Shown here one piece after another: positions 9,693-18,669 of a stretch of 64,000 bases of DNA (its first letter is position 1; every line of letters starts with the position of its first letter). The notes below the pieces were generated by a model. It was not told the origin of the DNA. It saw only the letters and a list, made by a program, of their open reading frames with translations, and searched no databases. Source of the stretch: Giardia muris (lineage: Eukaryota > Fornicata > Diplomonadida > Hexamitidae); assembly GCA_006247105.1 (NCBI GenBank), contig CM016929.1, positions 62,001 through 126,000 on the forward strand. The letters run 5' to 3'. Made by a program: the position numbers and the translations under genes.

Positions 9693-10324
9693 ATAGTCTT
9701 AATACTCCAGAGACCAAGAGATGCTCAGGAAGAAGCTCGCTTGACAAGGCGACTCCCCAGAAGAGCTTCTGCAAGATGCCTCAAATTGCAGCTACCATTG
9801 TGCGTATGTAACGATGCACGAAAGTCCGTGAGCAGCAAGACAGAGAGACTGGTGGAGCCAACTCGGGGCATGCATCCCGCATAGCCAGCTGTGGCCATCT
9901 CTCAGCTAGATATCGTGCAGGCTGTGGAACACTACGTGCCTAATGGGAATCCCAGACCTGATACGACGAAGACTCTCTCCTCTCAGAACCAGTTATCCCA
10001 CTCCTCCTCGGTCCTGGATCCCAATGCCAATAGGGGAGAGAAGGCCTGGCTCGCCTGTCATCTCCAGACTCTTTAGGGGATGAGGAGTGACTGTGTAGGA
10101 TCCTCCGCCCCTCTCCAGAGAACGAGGAGAGGGGTCTCTAACTTCACTTCCTGTCCTGTGCTCATCCACCGGACTGATGGGAAGGACTCCCTCTCTTGGA
10201 GATCCTCTCCAGGCCTACTCGTTGAAGCCCTTGGGTCTCCACCCTCGGGGAGTTGAGAGCGTCCAGTCAGGCACTCCACGCACTTCGTTGATGTTGAAGA
10301 CGGTGGGTGTAAGATATGAGAGTC
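9693..10324. other. Gene-free stretch between convergent genes
   Basis: About 630 bp between the 3' ends of the GTPase gene and the ankyrin-RING gene. No frame has recognisable domains. No tRNA or repeat array is visible. Confidence 0.5.
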
Positions 10325-12460
10325 CTAGAGGTGCACCTTGACAGTGTTGTCGATGGGGGTCCTGCAGAGCGGGCACGGTTGGCCCTTAAGCTGACCCGAA
10401 CAGTCAGAGCAGACGCAGAGGTGGTTGCAGGGCTGGAGGAGCGTGTCCTTCGGATTCCTGAGGCAGACAATGCAGCTACTCGATTGGAGGACGGCCCGGG
10501 ACGTCGTGATGGTCTTCAGTGAGGTTGTCAGGTTCTTCTCGAGCAACTCGAGCTCGTCGAGGGTGTACCCGTCTCCCGTGAGAATCGGCTGGGGCATTCG
10601 AACCGTTGTCTGGAGCTCCAGGGTACGCTTCTCGAGCTCGTCAGTCCTCTCCTGGAGGTGAGTGGTGAGCTCTGCGATCCTTCGACCGTGCTCCTGCCGT
10701 TCTGCGGCCACCTCGGCGTCTTTCTCCTCGAGGCGCCGCTGTAGAGCTGCGATCTCTGCAGCGTTCGTCTTTCGGTCCTGCTGCTCAGTGAGCTGCCTGA
10801 GGAAGTTCAGCTCAGCAATGATGTTGGAGAATGCGTTCTCTACATGCTGGGCGTCGTCCCCAGAGAAGGCAGTGCTGAGTTCTTGCATGGTCAGCAGCTT
10901 CCTCTGTGCAGCCGAGAGGTGACGTCCGACTCCCACTCCTGCTCCCGCGTCGTCTCGAAGAATGCGGGCACAACACTGACATCGAGTATGGTGACTGGCC
11001 TTCGAACCAACAGATCCTGCAATATCGAGGGCTGACTCGCCCCGGGAGTTCTCAAGGTCCGCCTCTTCCAGAAGGAGCTTCACGCATCCGACTTCCCCGT
11101 GCTGTGCGGCGAGCATCAGGGCTGTCCGACCCTCCTGGTCCTGCGTCCGGAGCTCCTGAGTTCGGAGAAGACGGACGAACTCCACCTCGCCCCTCTCTGC
11201 GGCGTACATGAGTGCCGTCCGTCCATCCGTGTCCTTCCTTCCCGCTTCATCCAGATGGGCATGGAAGGCCTCCCGGTCTCCTGCGATGACGGCCTGGATG
11301 AGGGGCGTGATGTCGACCGCAGGGGGAAGAAGCCGAAGGGCCAGGTTATCGGGGGAGTCCCGTTCTAGAAGAGTGGTAAGCTCCTCACTGTTCCTGGGAA
11401 GCGCACGTGCAATGTGACCTGCTGTGTTGCCTTGGGAGTCACGAAGGCCGAGCTCGTACGGTTCAAGGAGAGCGACGATGTCCGTACTTCCTCGGGTTGC
11501 GGCGAGCATCAGGGCAGAGGTCCCCTTGGGCATTCCACTCGCCCCTTTGCTCGACTGGAGTCCAGCCTCGGAGAGGAGGAGTCGGACACAGTCTATATGG
11601 CCACCGTGGGCTGCATACATCAGGGCCGTCCATCCCCAGTTGTCCTGTATTCTAACCTCTTTCTCTAAGAGGGGGATGCAATCAGAGTGGCCTTTCGCCA
11701 CGGCTATCATGAGAGCGGTCGCTCCGGGGGGAAAGGCAATTGTTTTGTTGTGTAGGGTGATCTCACTGTTCTTTGTCGTTTTCATCCCCTCCTCGGACAG
11801 AAGGAGCCGAATAGAATCTATGCAGCCGTTGGAGGCGGCACACATCAGAGCTGTCGTCCCATTTGGACCTCGATACCCCGCATGGCTCACGTACTTCTTA
11901 ACTCCCTCGACGTCTCCAACTGTTGCAAATGCTTGGAGGAAGGCTGGTCCTTTTGGCGGGGGAGGAGCGCGTTCTGAGCCCTCATACTTGAGGAGCTGAC
12001 GGACTCGGGTGAAGTCACCTATCTTTGTGCTGTTGTTCGCATGCCATTGGGCTGTATGACCCTTGGAATCAGTCATTCCCTGTTCGTAGGGAAGGAGGAG
12101 CTCAATAACCTCGGGGTAGTTCTGGTGTGCTGCGAGCATGAGAGCTGTCATACCGAGAGGATAAATATCGAGAAAGTTCTTCCATTCCTTCATCGACTTC
12201 TTCCCGGCCTCGCATAGGAGGAGGCGGACGGAGTCTGTGTGGTCGTAGAAGGCGGCTAGCATCAGTGCGGTCCATCCGTCATTGTTCTGTATCCCAATTT
12301 CCTTCCCAAGGAGGGGAATGAGGTTGGCGTGGCCTCGTATTGCAGCCCACATCAGAGCTGTCCAACCACCCTTATCCTGCTTCCCAATATCTCCAAGGTT
12401 GGCCTCGACGCCCTCGAGATCTCCATTCAAGGCTGCCCTCATCAAGTCAGTGGAGGACAT
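10325..12460 (-). CDS. Ankyrin repeat-coiled-coil-RING finger protein (protein 21.1-like)
   Basis: The protein has 711 residues and starts MSSTDLMRAALNGDLEGVEANL. Residues 1 to about 480 hold nine or ten ankyrin units of the TALM.AA.GH type, broken by longer linkers (for example KSMKEWKNF and GSERAPPPPKG). A short coiled-coil follows (about 560-630). The C-terminus is a compact C3HC4 RING: CIVC, then CNHLCVCSDC, then CPLC, the arrangement found in IAP-type ubiquitin ligases. A role as an E3 ubiquitin ligase with ankyrin-based target binding is inferred from domains. The RING is almost the same as that of the small gene at 12862-13578, to which it lies head to head. The start is preceded by TCAAAA, shared with the other 21.1 genes. 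Confidence 0.88.
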   Translation of the reverse strand: MSSTDLMRAALNGDLEGVEANLGDIGKQDKGGWTALMWAAIRGHANLIPLLGKEIGIQNNDGWTALMLAAFYDHTDSVRLLLCEAGKKSMKEWKNFLDIYPLGMTALMLAAHQNYPEVIELLLPYEQGMTDSKGHTAQWHANNSTKIGDFTRVRQLLKYEGSERAPPPPKGPAFLQAFATVGDVEGVKKYVSHAGYRGPNGTTALMCAASNGCIDSIRLLLSEEGMKTTKNSEITLHNKTIAFPPGATALMIAVAKGHSDCIPLLEKEVRIQDNWGWTALMYAAHGGHIDCVRLLLSEAGLQSSKGASGMPKGTSALMLAATRGSTDIVALLEPYELGLRDSQGNTAGHIARALPRNSEELTTLLERDSPDNLALRLLPPAVDITPLIQAVIAGDREAFHAHLDEAGRKDTDGRTALMYAAERGEVEFVRLLRTQELRTQDQEGRTALMLAAQHGEVGCVKLLLEEADLENSRGESALDIAGSVGSKASHHTRCQCCARILRDDAGAGVGVGRHLSAAQRKLLTMQELSTAFSGDDAQHVENAFSNIIAELNFLRQLTEQQDRKTNAAEIAALQRRLEEKDAEVAAERQEHGRRIAELTTHLQERTDELEKRTLELQTTVRMPQPILTGDGYTLDELELLEKNLTTSLKTITTSRAVLQSSSCIVCLRNPKDTLLQPCNHLCVCSDCSGQLKGQPCPLCRTPIDNTVKVHL

Positions 12461-12861
12461 TTTTGAACGTCAACCCCCTCCTCCCTCTCACTGAGGACGC
12501 TCCTCCGGTCCCAGAGGCCGACCCGCCATCTCACATCCCCTCGACAACAGAGGGGCGTCCAGATCGGTGCACCCGTCCCCGGGAAGCCAGTGGGCCCCTC
12601 TCTCCGTCTGGCACGGCTCTCGTCAGAGGCCATTCGTCCTTGAGAGGGGAACGGGCTCGATTCTCACCAGGGGGTTGGGGAGCTATAAGGGGAGACTGAT
12701 GACCAGTGGGAGCTCATCCAGGGACGAGAGCACCCCGAGGAGAACTGCGGGCCTCCCGTCCTCGGGGCAGGTCGTTGGTAGCGGTTGGATGCCCAGAGTG
12801 TCAGATGGTATGGGGGGAGCATCAGTGGAAGGCTGGTGAAGGGGATGTTTGATTCTCAAAA
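12461..12861. other. Shared upstream region of two divergent ankyrin-RING genes
   Basis: About 400 bp separate the two divergent starts. The right third (from 12728) belongs to the inverted repeat copied upstream of the ankyrin gene at 21735, so it probably carries a complete promoter. No coding sequence is apparent. Confidence 0.55.
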
Positions 12862-13055
12862 ATGTCCGTTACAGACTTGATGGAGGCGGCCGGGAGAGGG
12901 GACCTCGAGGGCGTGAAAAGGAATTTCAGCGAGGTTGGGAGGAAGGACGGAGATGGATGGACGGCCCTGATGTGGGCAGTAAGAGGAGGCCATGCCAATT
13001 GCATCCCCCTCCTCGAGAAGGAGATTGGGATGCAGGACAATTGGGGATGGACTGC
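12728..13055 (+). repeat. Inverted repeat, left arm (promoter plus N-terminus of ankyrin gene)
   Basis: This arm is the reverse complement of 21542-21869, with about 328 bp aligned without gaps. The 130 bp before the ATG appear identical apart from the outermost bases; about ten differences fall in the coding part. The arms lie 8.5 kb apart. Confidence 0.92.
12856..12864 (+). promoter_or_regulatory. TCAAAAATG start context of 21.1 genes
   Basis: The same nine bases mark the start of four ankyrin genes: here, 12458-12466 (minus), 21733-21741 (minus) and the broken gene at 3523-3531 (minus). It is probably a family initiator, or simply inherited by duplication. Confidence 0.55.
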
Positions 13056-13578
13056 GTTGATGTGGGCCGCCTACAATGGTAGGGCAGACTGCGTTCGACT
13101 CCTTCTGTCTGAAGTGGGGAAACAGACAATAAAGGAATGGAAGGACTTTTTCAACGCTTATCCTACCGGAACAACTGCTCTCATGATGGCAGCCCGCCGA
13201 AGCCACCCCGAGATCGTTGAGCTCCTTCTCCCATACGAACAGGGACTAAAGGATTCAAATGGCCATACGGCCAAGTGGTATGCGAACAACAAAGGATACT
13301 CCACCCGAGTTTGTGTGCTTCTCAAGAATGAGGGTCTGGAACGGATCCCTCCCCCGACCTCTGGAGCAGCCGGCTGGAGAGGCGTCAGGGAGCTCTCCTC
13401 GTCCAGGAGTCTTCCAGAGGGGATGACCTGTGTCATCTGCCTCACGAATCCGAAGGACACACTTCTCCAGCCCTGCAACCACCTCTGCGTCTGCTCCAGC
13501 TGTGCAGGGCGGATCATGAACCAGACCTGTCCGCTCTGCAGGACTCCCATCGAGAGCACTGTCAAGGTGTACCTCTAG
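12862..13578 (+). CDS. Short ankyrin repeat-RING finger protein
   Basis: The protein has 238 residues. The N-terminus MSVTDLMEAAGRGDLEGVK and the first ankyrin unit are nearly identical to those of the 1021-residue gene at 18670-21735, because both lie in an inverted DNA repeat. There are three TALM-type ankyrin units (residues about 30-140), the usual linker with a Pro-Pro-Pro run, and a C-terminal C3HC4 RING (CVIC, CNHLCVCSSC, CPLC) ending ESTVKVYL. That RING matches the one in the 711-residue neighbour. The gene therefore looks like a mosaic, with the 5' end of one 21.1 gene and the 3' end of another. Predicted activity is ubiquitin ligase, by RING type only. Confidence 0.87.
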   Translation: MSVTDLMEAAGRGDLEGVKRNFSEVGRKDGDGWTALMWAVRGGHANCIPLLEKEIGMQDNWGWTALMWAAYNGRADCVRLLLSEVGKQTIKEWKDFFNAYPTGTTALMMAARRSHPEIVELLLPYEQGLKDSNGHTAKWYANNKGYSTRVCVLLKNEGLERIPPPTSGAAGWRGVRELSSSRSLPEGMTCVICLTNPKDTLLQPCNHLCVCSSCAGRIMNQTCPLCRTPIESTVKVYL

Positions 13579-15231
13579 GCCTTCGGTCCGTCACTCCTCA
13601 ACACGACCCGAAGACCGAGGACAGGTGAACGCACTTATTGCCATCGACTGCTGTGGACCTCCGTCGTGTCGAAGCGAGGAGGCCATCTGCCTCCAGGCCC
13701 CCGGGGTGCAGCAAGGAAGCTCGTGGATCCGTCCTTCTCTCGGTCCACGAACCCCAGAAGGCCCTGTCGTCCTTGGAGGGTCGAGGAAGGGAAGTCGACG
13801 GGAAGAGTAGGCAGTCCCTCGAAGGATCCAGAGATCGCTGAGGACGAGGTGAGTCCGTGGAAGGCACGTCCTCCTTGCTCAGGGCCTCTTGTGCCGCACC
13901 ATCCCCGAGGCCTTGCGTTCCTGTCACCCTAAGTATCTCATCGCCTGGCATTGCAGGACGGGATGGTGACAGCTCCTGCTCACTCGGGGCTGTCCAAAGG
14001 GCTCATCCTCATAGCCTCTTGACCATCTCGTCTGAAACGACGGGGATAGGCGTCAACGATGCGGTCTGACTATGGTCCGGAGTTGAGGCAGATCTCAACG
14101 GGGCGCTTCGGTGGCTCATATGGGAGTGAGACTTGCGATGACGTGCTCCTCAACGAACTTCCGGATCGATGCTTGGAAGACGCCTCCGGATATGTCTTCA
14201 AGGGTCGGTAGGCATGCCCATCCCGAAGGAACTCGGCTGGTCATCACGGGGCGCAATGATCCGATCATATACGCGTGCATCAAGCCGGAAAGACCGTGGT
14301 GCAGTAAGAACGCGTCCTCTGAGGTAGTGGTGGCCAGGTACTGAACGTGGTCCTGACAGGACAGAGCCACCAAGTGGGCCTTCTGAGGCGCACAGAGCTG
14401 GCGAAGAAGACCGACTTGCCACGGATGCAGTTCGTCCCTCCGAGGCATGAGAGAGATGGTCAGGAAGCACCATGCAAAGAGGAAGACGATCCTCGCATAT
14501 CCAAGCTGGATACCGGAACACGGCCTCTTGTAAGAGGGATCCTGACCAGTCCTCAAGAGCCCGGACTCCAAGTCGTCACCAGGCAGACCACGAACAGCCC
14601 CAGCCTCACGTGGCTCCCACCTACCTCGAATGGTCTGTCGATCCTAGTGGACCCCCACCTGCTCATCCCTTGCCGAAGTGGGTTCCTCGGGGCAATGAGG
14701 GGAGAGCACAAGAGCCACGGACAGGCCCATCAACTCGTGCATCCGACCGGTGTCAGGGTGCCTCTCCTCTTGGCAAGCCATATGGCCTTATTCGACAGAA
14801 AAAGGGGTCTGTCACCCGTCAGCGAAGTACGGATGAGGACTCGTGCCGTTACGCTTCCTCCGAGGCCTCCTTCGTCTTTCGACCAACCTCTTCACGTCGT
14901 CCCGTTCTACTACTCCGACCGCCCAGCAGGCCGCAACCCCCTGGCCGGAAAGAGGGTGATCCAAGGAGGCGTCCCAGAAAATCCGAACGCAATGTGCCCG
15001 AGGATGTGAGGACGGGGAGGTTGAAGAAAATAGACGACACGTCAATTGTCAGCTCGGCATCGACCCCCACAGAGGATGTCATCTCCATCTTCTCGAGTGC
15101 TGAGGAGAGAGGAGGAGTTAATCGGCTCCACATCAGATAGCTTGGAGACGACAATCTCCTCTGTTTGCGCACAAGAGGATCTCTCCTGATCTCCATTCTT
15201 TGCATTCGTAGGGAGGATATTGTCGTCTCCA
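13579..15231. other. Gene-poor stretch, probable decayed sequence
   Basis: About 1.65 kb. Several open frames of 100-220 codons overlap on both strands, but all are rich in Pro, Arg and Ser and show no domain. Around 15020-15160 two plus-strand frames give Ser/Thr/Glu-rich peptides that could be the broken upstream part of the small Cys-rich gene at 15232. A perfect 12 bp inverted repeat (GGAGACGACAAT / ATTGTCGTCTCC) lies at about 15145 and 15220. Confidence 0.4.
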
Positions 15232-15497
15232 TGCCTGAAGGACCCGCTAAAGAGTACATCAATTGGGACGATGAGGTGGCTAACTTGCCCCTGGAGGTCA
15301 TCCGAAGCATACTGGAGGCTCGCGGGGGATCTACGGAACAGGAAGAGGCATGTGTCATTTGTCTCCTGCCCTGTTCGATAAGGGACGACGGGTACGTCTG
15401 CTACCACTGCAGGAAGCTTCTGACACGCAACCAGGAGCATTGCCTCCACGCCTTCCTCGACCATGTCACAGGGAGGAAGACGTGCCTCTTCTGCTGA
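15232..15497 (+). CDS. Small Cys-rich, RING-like protein, possibly a gene remnant
   Basis: This is an 87-residue frame starting MPEGPAKEYINWDDEVANL. Its second half has CVICLLPC, CYHC, an EHCLHAF run and a closing CLFC. The spacing resembles a degenerate RING or related zinc finger, but the middle Cys/His pattern is not canonical. The frame extends upstream without a stop to 15165. A weakly similar Cys pattern (CPLCLECEQ, then CNRLHCLEA) appears at about 16600-16680. It may be the 3' end of a decayed ankyrin-RING-type gene; I cannot assign a function. Confidence 0.33.
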
Positions 15498-18400
15498 TAA
15501 GAGGTCCGCGGCCATGACTATGGTTGGACAACCCTCCTTATCTCACTGCTATACATTAATAATCACAAGAAGGCTCAACCTGCAAGAAGCCATCTTCGCT
15601 CATTGCTCCCTCCTCGATGCTGTCGAGGACCTCAACGATAAACTAAACGCAGATGGGGCAGACTGAGGAGAAGAACCCCTCCACATTATCCAGCGTATGT
15701 CTGAGCATGCGAGGGGGAAGGCCGTACGAGACGAGGTACAAGGTCCTTCCACGAATTCCTGGGTCTCCTACCCGTTTCTTCTCCCTGTCCGCCCCGTCTT
15801 AATGCAAAAGGATCCCGGGACGGGGATAAATAAAGCACACAAACGAAGATGGGGGGCGTGTCGGATCCTCGGACTTATGGGCTCCTTGGGTCTCTTGGAG
15901 CTGGGATCTCCTGGGAGCTTGTGCGCTTTGGAGGGAGGAATCATCCAGTCTTAGGGGTTGGGGTCACGGGTCTCTCGAAGATCGGAGGTCATCGATGCCT
16001 TCAGGTTCCCGTTGGTGCTTCTGAGGACACATGATGTTCATTGGATCCTTTTGGGGTTGAAGGCCTTGGAAGCATTGGGAGTCCTGAGTAAAGGGCTATT
16101 CGGAGGTGTTCCCCGGACATTGAGGCCCCAGTGGGCTTGTGGCTCTTACCTTCGATGGTGGGGATTCCTTGGGGCATCGGGGCTTTCAGACCTTGCGGTC
16201 TCATGCTGGTGTTGTTGGGTCCTTTGGATCATTAGGACACAGGGGCTCCTCCTGAGGAAGGTTGGAGGACGTTGCACCATCTGCCGCACAGGTCCCACGA
16301 GCCCCCGGCATCCCGTCCGGGTGCAGGGCTGCAGGCTCCGGTGGGCGGATGGATGATGGAGAAGATGTCGATACCACCGTCATCGCCAAGCAGCTTGCTC
16401 GAGTTCGATGCCGCCATCGCGCCACAAGGGGAGCTCCTGATGTGCACACGCTCCTTTATGGGTGCTGGGAGGGGCCCGTCCGGGTCCATGCTTCTCTTCC
16501 ACCGTCGGAGAGCGATGACGAACCTCCAGTATCAGAGGCCATCCGCTCCTCCCCACAGAGGGCTCGACAGCGAGGAGCAGGCCCGGATGCTTGAAGACGC
16601 CTGTCCCCTGTGTCTCGAGTGCGAGCAGATGGTCAGCTGCAACCGCCTCCACTGTCTGGAAGCGACGACCAACCACGTCAGCCGGGGGTACATACCTGCT
16701 GTCCCGCAGTGAGCGCCTGACTCCTGCTGGCGAGCTGGGGTGATTCCTATCTCCGGGCTGGGTTCCACTGCCGGCTACCCGACGTACCTGTGCGGATCAT
16801 TGTCCACTACGTCCGAGATGATGTGGAGGATGAAAGGGGACTGCGTGAGCAGCGACGACAACCTCCCGTCCAGTGAGCACCCTTCAGCCTGACCACCTAC
16901 GGGAGCCTCGGGGGGCCTCAGTTCTAGTCCCGGCCACCAGGACAGCTCTATGCAGGCCGACATGTCCATACTGCTGGCCAGCTAACAGCTCCCGTAGTTA
17001 CCGAGCTGCCCCGTTCCTCTCCGGTCGTCTCCCTTCCCCATCCCCTGTGTCCTTAGGATCCTTGCTCTCCTGGAAGCCCTCATCGTCCGGAAGTGAGGAG
17101 ACTCGGATCTAAGTGATGCCAGATGCAGTCCGTGAATGTGCTTGAGGGGACCGTAGCAGCCGGGTTCATACGTCGGGGTGCCTGGACAGGATAGACCCGC
17201 CCATTGTGGGTGCCATCAGGCCTCAGGTTGGACCGGACGTCTCGAGGTCGTAGTATGAGACCCCGGAAGCACTCGTGATGGGGCTGCCGTTCTGGGTCGA
17301 GACGGGAAGATCGGAAGGGAGGTGAGCCCGTTCCCTGTGTGCGGCCTCCAGGCACGTGTTTCGGTCCTCCCCATGTCCCCGGGCCTCCTGGTCGTATCTC
17401 AAGGAGGTCCTCGATGAAGTCCGGTCGTCACGGCACGTCAGAGGCCTGGTTGGGAGACGCCTCCCCGAACCCCCTCGTGGGACGGTCCGGTCGGTCCTGC
17501 ACGTGCAGGTGTCTAGGAGGTGGGAGGGGTAGGATGCCACTCTATACGCGTACCTACTAGTCTGAAGGTGTCCGTCTTGCTCCAGCCCTCCCACCACTTG
17601 ACCTGCCCCCGATTCCCTGCATGTTGCTGACAGGATGACCTCGGATGAAGAGTCGTCCGAGGTGGAGATAACGGAGACCTCCTAGGCGTCCGTGTTGGGA
17701 AGGGGTCAGACGGACGACCGGGAGCACGTCCCTGCAGGAGGAGCTCCCCAATGGCAAAGGTCTCGGGGCGTTCGTATTCTCCTCCTCCTCGGGCGTGTGA
17801 TGACAGCCCCACTCGAACGATATCCGTGCAAGGGTGGACAAGGAGGTCCTCGTGCCTTCAAGAAGGGTTCCAGAAGGAGGCAGGGATCCGACGACAAGGG
17901 GAAGATCAGAGTCGGAGGCCGAGTTGGAGCGAGGAGGGGACGAACCAGTGGCTGGTGTATCAGGCTCAGGGTTCGAGAGCGAGGGGATCCATAAGGTTGG
18001 ACAGGACTCGTGCTCCATCCGATGATCGAACTCAGAGGTTCCATGTCCCCCCGACGTCCCCAGCCGATGGTGGACCTCCCGATGCCACCACAGTCGGGAA
18101 GGAGGTAGAACGTGTCCTTCCACGAACCGACTGACACCCACTCCGTTCGACTCGGACGGTCTTCCCTGTGCCTGAGGACCCGTCGTCGTGGATGCTGTCA
18201 TCCCCGAGGATCCTCAGTGCATCGTGGACGACCAAGGAGGATATTGTCCATGGTGGCGTCGACCCGTGCACCTCACGCTCCTCGAACAGGCTCCAGTTCG
18301 TGGCACGGCCCCACGAGCTGGAGGGCGTGAACTCCGGACAGCCACTTCCGTCACGAGTCCGGAGCAGTGAGCAGTCGGGATTGGCTCACACAGCCATGCA

Positions 18401-18669
18401 CGGCCTGGTGCCCTTCCCCGCTCTCCATCCATGCCCTCAGACAGATCCGAGGATGCCGGCCCTCCTTCATGGAGACGGGTTGAGATCAACCGGGGCTCAT
18501 GGTCGTCCTCTCGTCCCCTCCCGTGATCCCGTTCACTCCTCTTGATCGAAGGACGAAGACCGGGGCACTGGAGGATGACTGTTGATCCCGGAGGCCCATA
18601 GGAGGACCGACGGGGACTCCTTCATCCGGCCGGGCCTTCCGACCTCCTGCCCCTGCATCCGGACGCAGG
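15498..18669. other. Long gene-poor stretch
   Basis: More than 3 kb without a convincing gene, unusual in such a compact genome. Overlapping GC-rich frames on both strands are low in information (Arg, Ser, Pro, Gly). The only hint is a Cys/His cluster at about 16590-16680 on the plus strand (CPLCLECEQ, CNRLHC) that recalls the small RING-like gene at 15232. I see no tRNA, rRNA or tandem array. It may be a graveyard of old surface-protein or ankyrin genes. Confidence 0.4.

Noticed and set aside
17557..18201. Minus-strand open frame of 214 codons
   Set aside because: Low-information Ser/Pro/Arg/Gly sequence, overlapped by equal-sized frames on the other strand, with no AT-rich start.
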